From positions 1,791,154-1,855,153 of the forward strand of contig NZ_LT960612.1 of the NCBI RefSeq assembly GCF_900233005.1: DNA of 64,000 bases, given 5' to 3'. Of the stretch, positions 61,718 to 64,000 are shown piece by piece (within the stretch, counting starts at the first letter, position 1; the number at the start of each line of letters is the position of its first letter). The position numbers and the translations under genes were made by a program. This DNA comes from Vibrio tapetis subsp. tapetis. Lineage in GTDB: Bacteria > Pseudomonadota > Gammaproteobacteria > Enterobacterales > Vibrionaceae. The notes beneath the pieces were generated by a model. The model made no database searches, was not told where the DNA came from, and worked only from the letters and a program-made list of their open reading frames with translations.

Positions 61718-63478
61718 ATGAGAACCCTGGAATATTACACCTACACCGGCTCTGAGGTCGTGGCCAAGGCGCTGAACGCCTTAGCCACGTTTTTTACCAC
61801 CGCCACTTTTGGCAGCTTCTTACAAATCTGTTTGGGACTGGGGCTCATCAGCAGCTTGTTCATGTTCATGCTCAGCCGTAACCCCAAAGATTTGATTAAA
61901 TGGGGCGCGGTGTTTTTTCTGGTGCCGTTATTGCTCATCAACATGAAAGCGCGGGTCCTGGTGATAGACAAAACCGAGCCGGGCAAGTTTTTCACCGTGG
62001 ATAATGTGCCTTATCTGGTTGCGCTGCCCACCTATTTCTTTTCTACCGTCATGGTGGGCATGGCCGAAGGGGTCGAGGCGATTTTCACCACCTCCGATGA
62101 TGAGCGCTATGGCCGCACGGGCATGATGTTTGGCTCTGAGCTGTATCAGCTTTCCAGACAATCCACCGTACAAGAAGTGGCGTTAAAGAAAATCTGGAAC
62201 GACTACTTTGATAACTGCATGATTGGCGATGTGCAAATCAACAACAAGTACAGTTGGGATACCCTTTTTTCCAGCCCTGACATTTTTGCGATGTTAGACA
62301 CCGTAAGACAAAGCCCTCTACGGGCGGTCTTTTTAGACGAAGGCGCGGGTAAGATGAGCTTTAAAACCTGCGCGCAAGTCTACCCCATCGTCAGAAAACG
62401 CTTCACTGACGCCGCCGGAGGCAACCTCACGGCGCTGGCGCATCACCTGTTAGGGAAAAATGCCGCCAAGTACAAGCCTCAAATCGCGCTGTCGCTTAAA
62501 CGCAGCTACGATAAGTACGTCAACATTTCCACCTCAGCGTCCAACAACATCAGACAAAACATGGTGATGAACGAAGTTCGTTATAACCTTGACCGCCTTG
62601 ATCCGACGCAAAGCGCGCTCAACTACGCCTACACCCAAAACAAACTGCAAACCACGTCCATGTGGGCCTCGCTTGGTCTCATGGCTCGCGAATACCTCCC
62701 GATGCTGCACACCCTGATTTTCATGCTGTTTGCCTGCTTGGGTTTCTTTATTGCGGGCGCGGCGGTCATCCCCGGACTGACCGCGCTGGTCTTAAAGAAT
62801 TACGTGTCCACCTTCGCGTACTTATCCACGTGGCCGACCTTGTTTGCCATCATTAATGCGCTGCAATTGTGGGGATTGGAATCCTTGTCCACCGATGTGT
62901 CTGGGCGCTTTGGGGGGCTGGTGCTCTCCAACGCGAACGCCATGGATGAGCTTCACAGCCGCTTTGCTTGGATGACGGGCATTCTCATGATAAGCGTCCC
63001 GGCCATTGCTGGCGGCCTTCTCAAAGGAGGTCAAGCGGTCATGTCCAGCATGAACTACCAACTGGCGGGCATGATCAACTCAACCAACGCCCGCGCAAGC
63101 GCCGCGGCGGCCAGTGGCAATTTGGATTTTGGTAACATGCAGATGGACAACCACAGCATGAACAACACCAACGCCAACAAATTTGATGACAACACCTTAA
63201 CCAACACCGGGCACACCTACACGCAAAAAGGCGATGGCTCCGTGAGTACCCAACACGCCGATGGCCGCATGACCTATGACAGCAGCCAAACAACCAGCCG
63301 GGGCAACATCAGCGCCAACACCCCAAGCCTGGTGCAAGAAACGGTGCAAAACGCGGGCAGCAGTACGCAACAATCGCTAGACCAAACTACCAGGCATCTG
63401 GGCCAAACTCTGAAAGCGGGGATGGAGCTTATTGAGCGCTGGAATGACCGCCTCCAACAGAACCTTTTTTATAGGTGA
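61718..63478 (+). CDS. traG: TraG, mating-pair stabilisation protein, 3' end lost
   Basis: 586 residues readable of an expected 900 or more. The N-terminal membrane domain has several helices at 25-90, 325-390 and 430-450 (MLFACLGFFIAGAAVIPGLTALVL; ATFFTTATFGSFLQICLGLGLISSLF), the TraG_N arrangement used in pilus assembly. A Ser/Thr/Asn-rich periplasmic region begins near 455 (NSTNARASAAAASGNLDF). The frame ends at TAG 63478, where the sequence turns unreadable, so this is truncation by poor data and not a biological stop. The C-terminal part of F TraG functions in mating stabilisation and entry exclusion and is missing. Confidence 0.88.
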   Translation: MRTLEYYTYTGSEVVAKALNALATFFTTATFGSFLQICLGLGLISSLFMFMLSRNPKDLIKWGAVFFLVPLLLINMKARVLVIDKTEPGKFFTVDNVPYLVALPTYFFSTVMVGMAEGVEAIFTTSDDERYGRTGMMFGSELYQLSRQSTVQEVALKKIWNDYFDNCMIGDVQINNKYSWDTLFSSPDIFAMLDTVRQSPLRAVFLDEGAGKMSFKTCAQVYPIVRKRFTDAAGGNLTALAHHLLGKNAAKYKPQIALSLKRSYDKYVNISTSASNNIRQNMVMNEVRYNLDRLDPTQSALNYAYTQNKLQTTSMWASLGLMAREYLPMLHTLIFMLFACLGFFIAGAAVIPGLTALVLKNYVSTFAYLSTWPTLFAIINALQLWGLESLSTDVSGRFGGLVLSNANAMDELHSRFAWMTGILMISVPAIAGGLLKGGQAVMSSMNYQLAGMINSTNARASAAAASGNLDFGNMQMDNHSMNNTNANKFDDNTLTNTGHTYTQKGDGSVSTQHADGRMTYDSSQTTSRGNISANTPSLVQETVQNAGSSTQQSLDQTTRHLGQTLKAGMELIERWNDRLQQNLFYR

Positions 63479-64000
63479 AGGGGCGGTCGACGGGGGTAAA
63501 CCTTTCAAGGGGGGAGGAGGGGCAATGAAAAAAAAAGGAATTCGGCCATTTGGTAAACGTCCGCCCAAAAACAACCGGCGGGAACCAAAAAAACCAATTC
63601 TGGGGGGCGTATCTTTCAAAAGCGTTTACAAGTGCGGGCCGCGGAAAGGCCGGGTTTTTTGGCCGGGGGCGGGAAAAAAAGGCGGACGTGGTGGTGGCCC
63701 TTTACCCCCGTGTTGGAATTTTTGGGGGCGTTTAATGTGGGGGGGGGGGTGAAAAATTTCTTATAAAAAAACAAAAAAAGACGGGAAGTTGCCTTTATAC
63801 TACCAAAAAAACTAAGAGGTGGCCCATAAAAGCCACACCACCCTCGCGGGCGTGATTTTGTTGGATGGGCTAGGACTCCGCGTCCCGCGCGTCTGGCCTT
63901 GGTATTTTCGGGCTGGGCGGCGAACAGGGGGGGGGGTTTCCTCTCTTCCCATTTCCTTGGTTGGATTTGTGTGTGGTCGCTACATAAAGAATATGTGTGA
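63479..64000. other. Low-quality sequence at the window end
   Basis: Runs of G, C, A and T of 5-10 bases appear in nearly every line (for example around 63480-63545, 63645-63690, 63728-63740 and 63920-63935). Neither strand keeps a meaningful frame. It should continue traG. This looks like the degraded end of a contig; no feature is called in it. Confidence 0.8.

Noticed and set aside
1..64000. CRISPR arrays, tRNA or rRNA genes, insertion sequences with transposases
   Set aside because: No spaced direct-repeat array, no tRNA cloverleaf or rRNA sequence, and no transposase reading frame was recognised on either strand.

Overview
The first 43 kb read like a Vibrio chromosome, most likely a member of the Harveyi clade and probably its second chromosome. 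The grounds are the paired cqsA/cqsS CAI-1 quorum-sensing genes, the Vibrio haem locus (hutA, hutZXW, tonB1-exbB1-exbD1-hutBCD), phhAB, the uhp hexose-phosphate genes and many c-di-GMP proteins. No tRNA, rRNA or CRISPR array was seen. Species assignment is inference from protein character only.

Layout. 0.1-12.7 kb: an unknown gene, an EAL protein, the uhpT / uhpABC hexose-phosphate uptake and sensing genes, a PAS-GAF-GGDEF-EAL protein, a YlqF/RbgA GTPase, a second stand-alone EAL protein and a CobW-type metal GTPase. 13.1-22.5 kb: a ClC antiporter, a TehA/SLAC1-like transporter, convergent cqsA and cqsS, a group II intron that sits exactly behind the ackA terminator, and ackA. 22.9-28.5 kb: a membrane GGDEF-EAL protein, a frameshifted outer-membrane barrel gene, phhAB with a TyrR-type box, and an ABC exporter. 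28.5-38.1 kb: haem uptake. hutA (receptor) and hutW (radical SAM) are broken, hutX and hutZ are intact, and a Fur box lies between hutW and tonB-exbB-exbD-hutBCD. 38.2-43.3 kb: manA, an RluA-family enzyme, cobS, cobC, then only the 3' quarter of guaC.

At about 43.3 kb guaC is cut and the sequence changes character: about 4 kb of gene remnants, small ORFs and inverted repeats. This is followed by a visibly GC-rich, tightly packed F-type conjugation (type IV secretion) operon: traA-L-E-K-B-V-(orf)-C-W-U-(orf)-trbC-traN-F-trbB-H-G. The layout suggests an integrated conjugative element or island with one end inside guaC. A chimeric contig join is the main alternative. Relaxase, TraD, TraI, trbI and integrase are not in the window.

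Quality warning. Several genes carry single-base lesions, often in homopolymers (the barrel gene, hutA, hutW, traC, the traV-traC orf). The last 500 bases are unreadable and rich in G, C and A runs, so some apparent pseudogenes may be sequencing errors. The most interesting leads are the guaC junction, two perfect inverted repeats at gene starts inside the tra operon, a possible antisense membrane micro-protein between traF and trbB, and the terminator-targeted intron with an unusual GUUUG 5' end.
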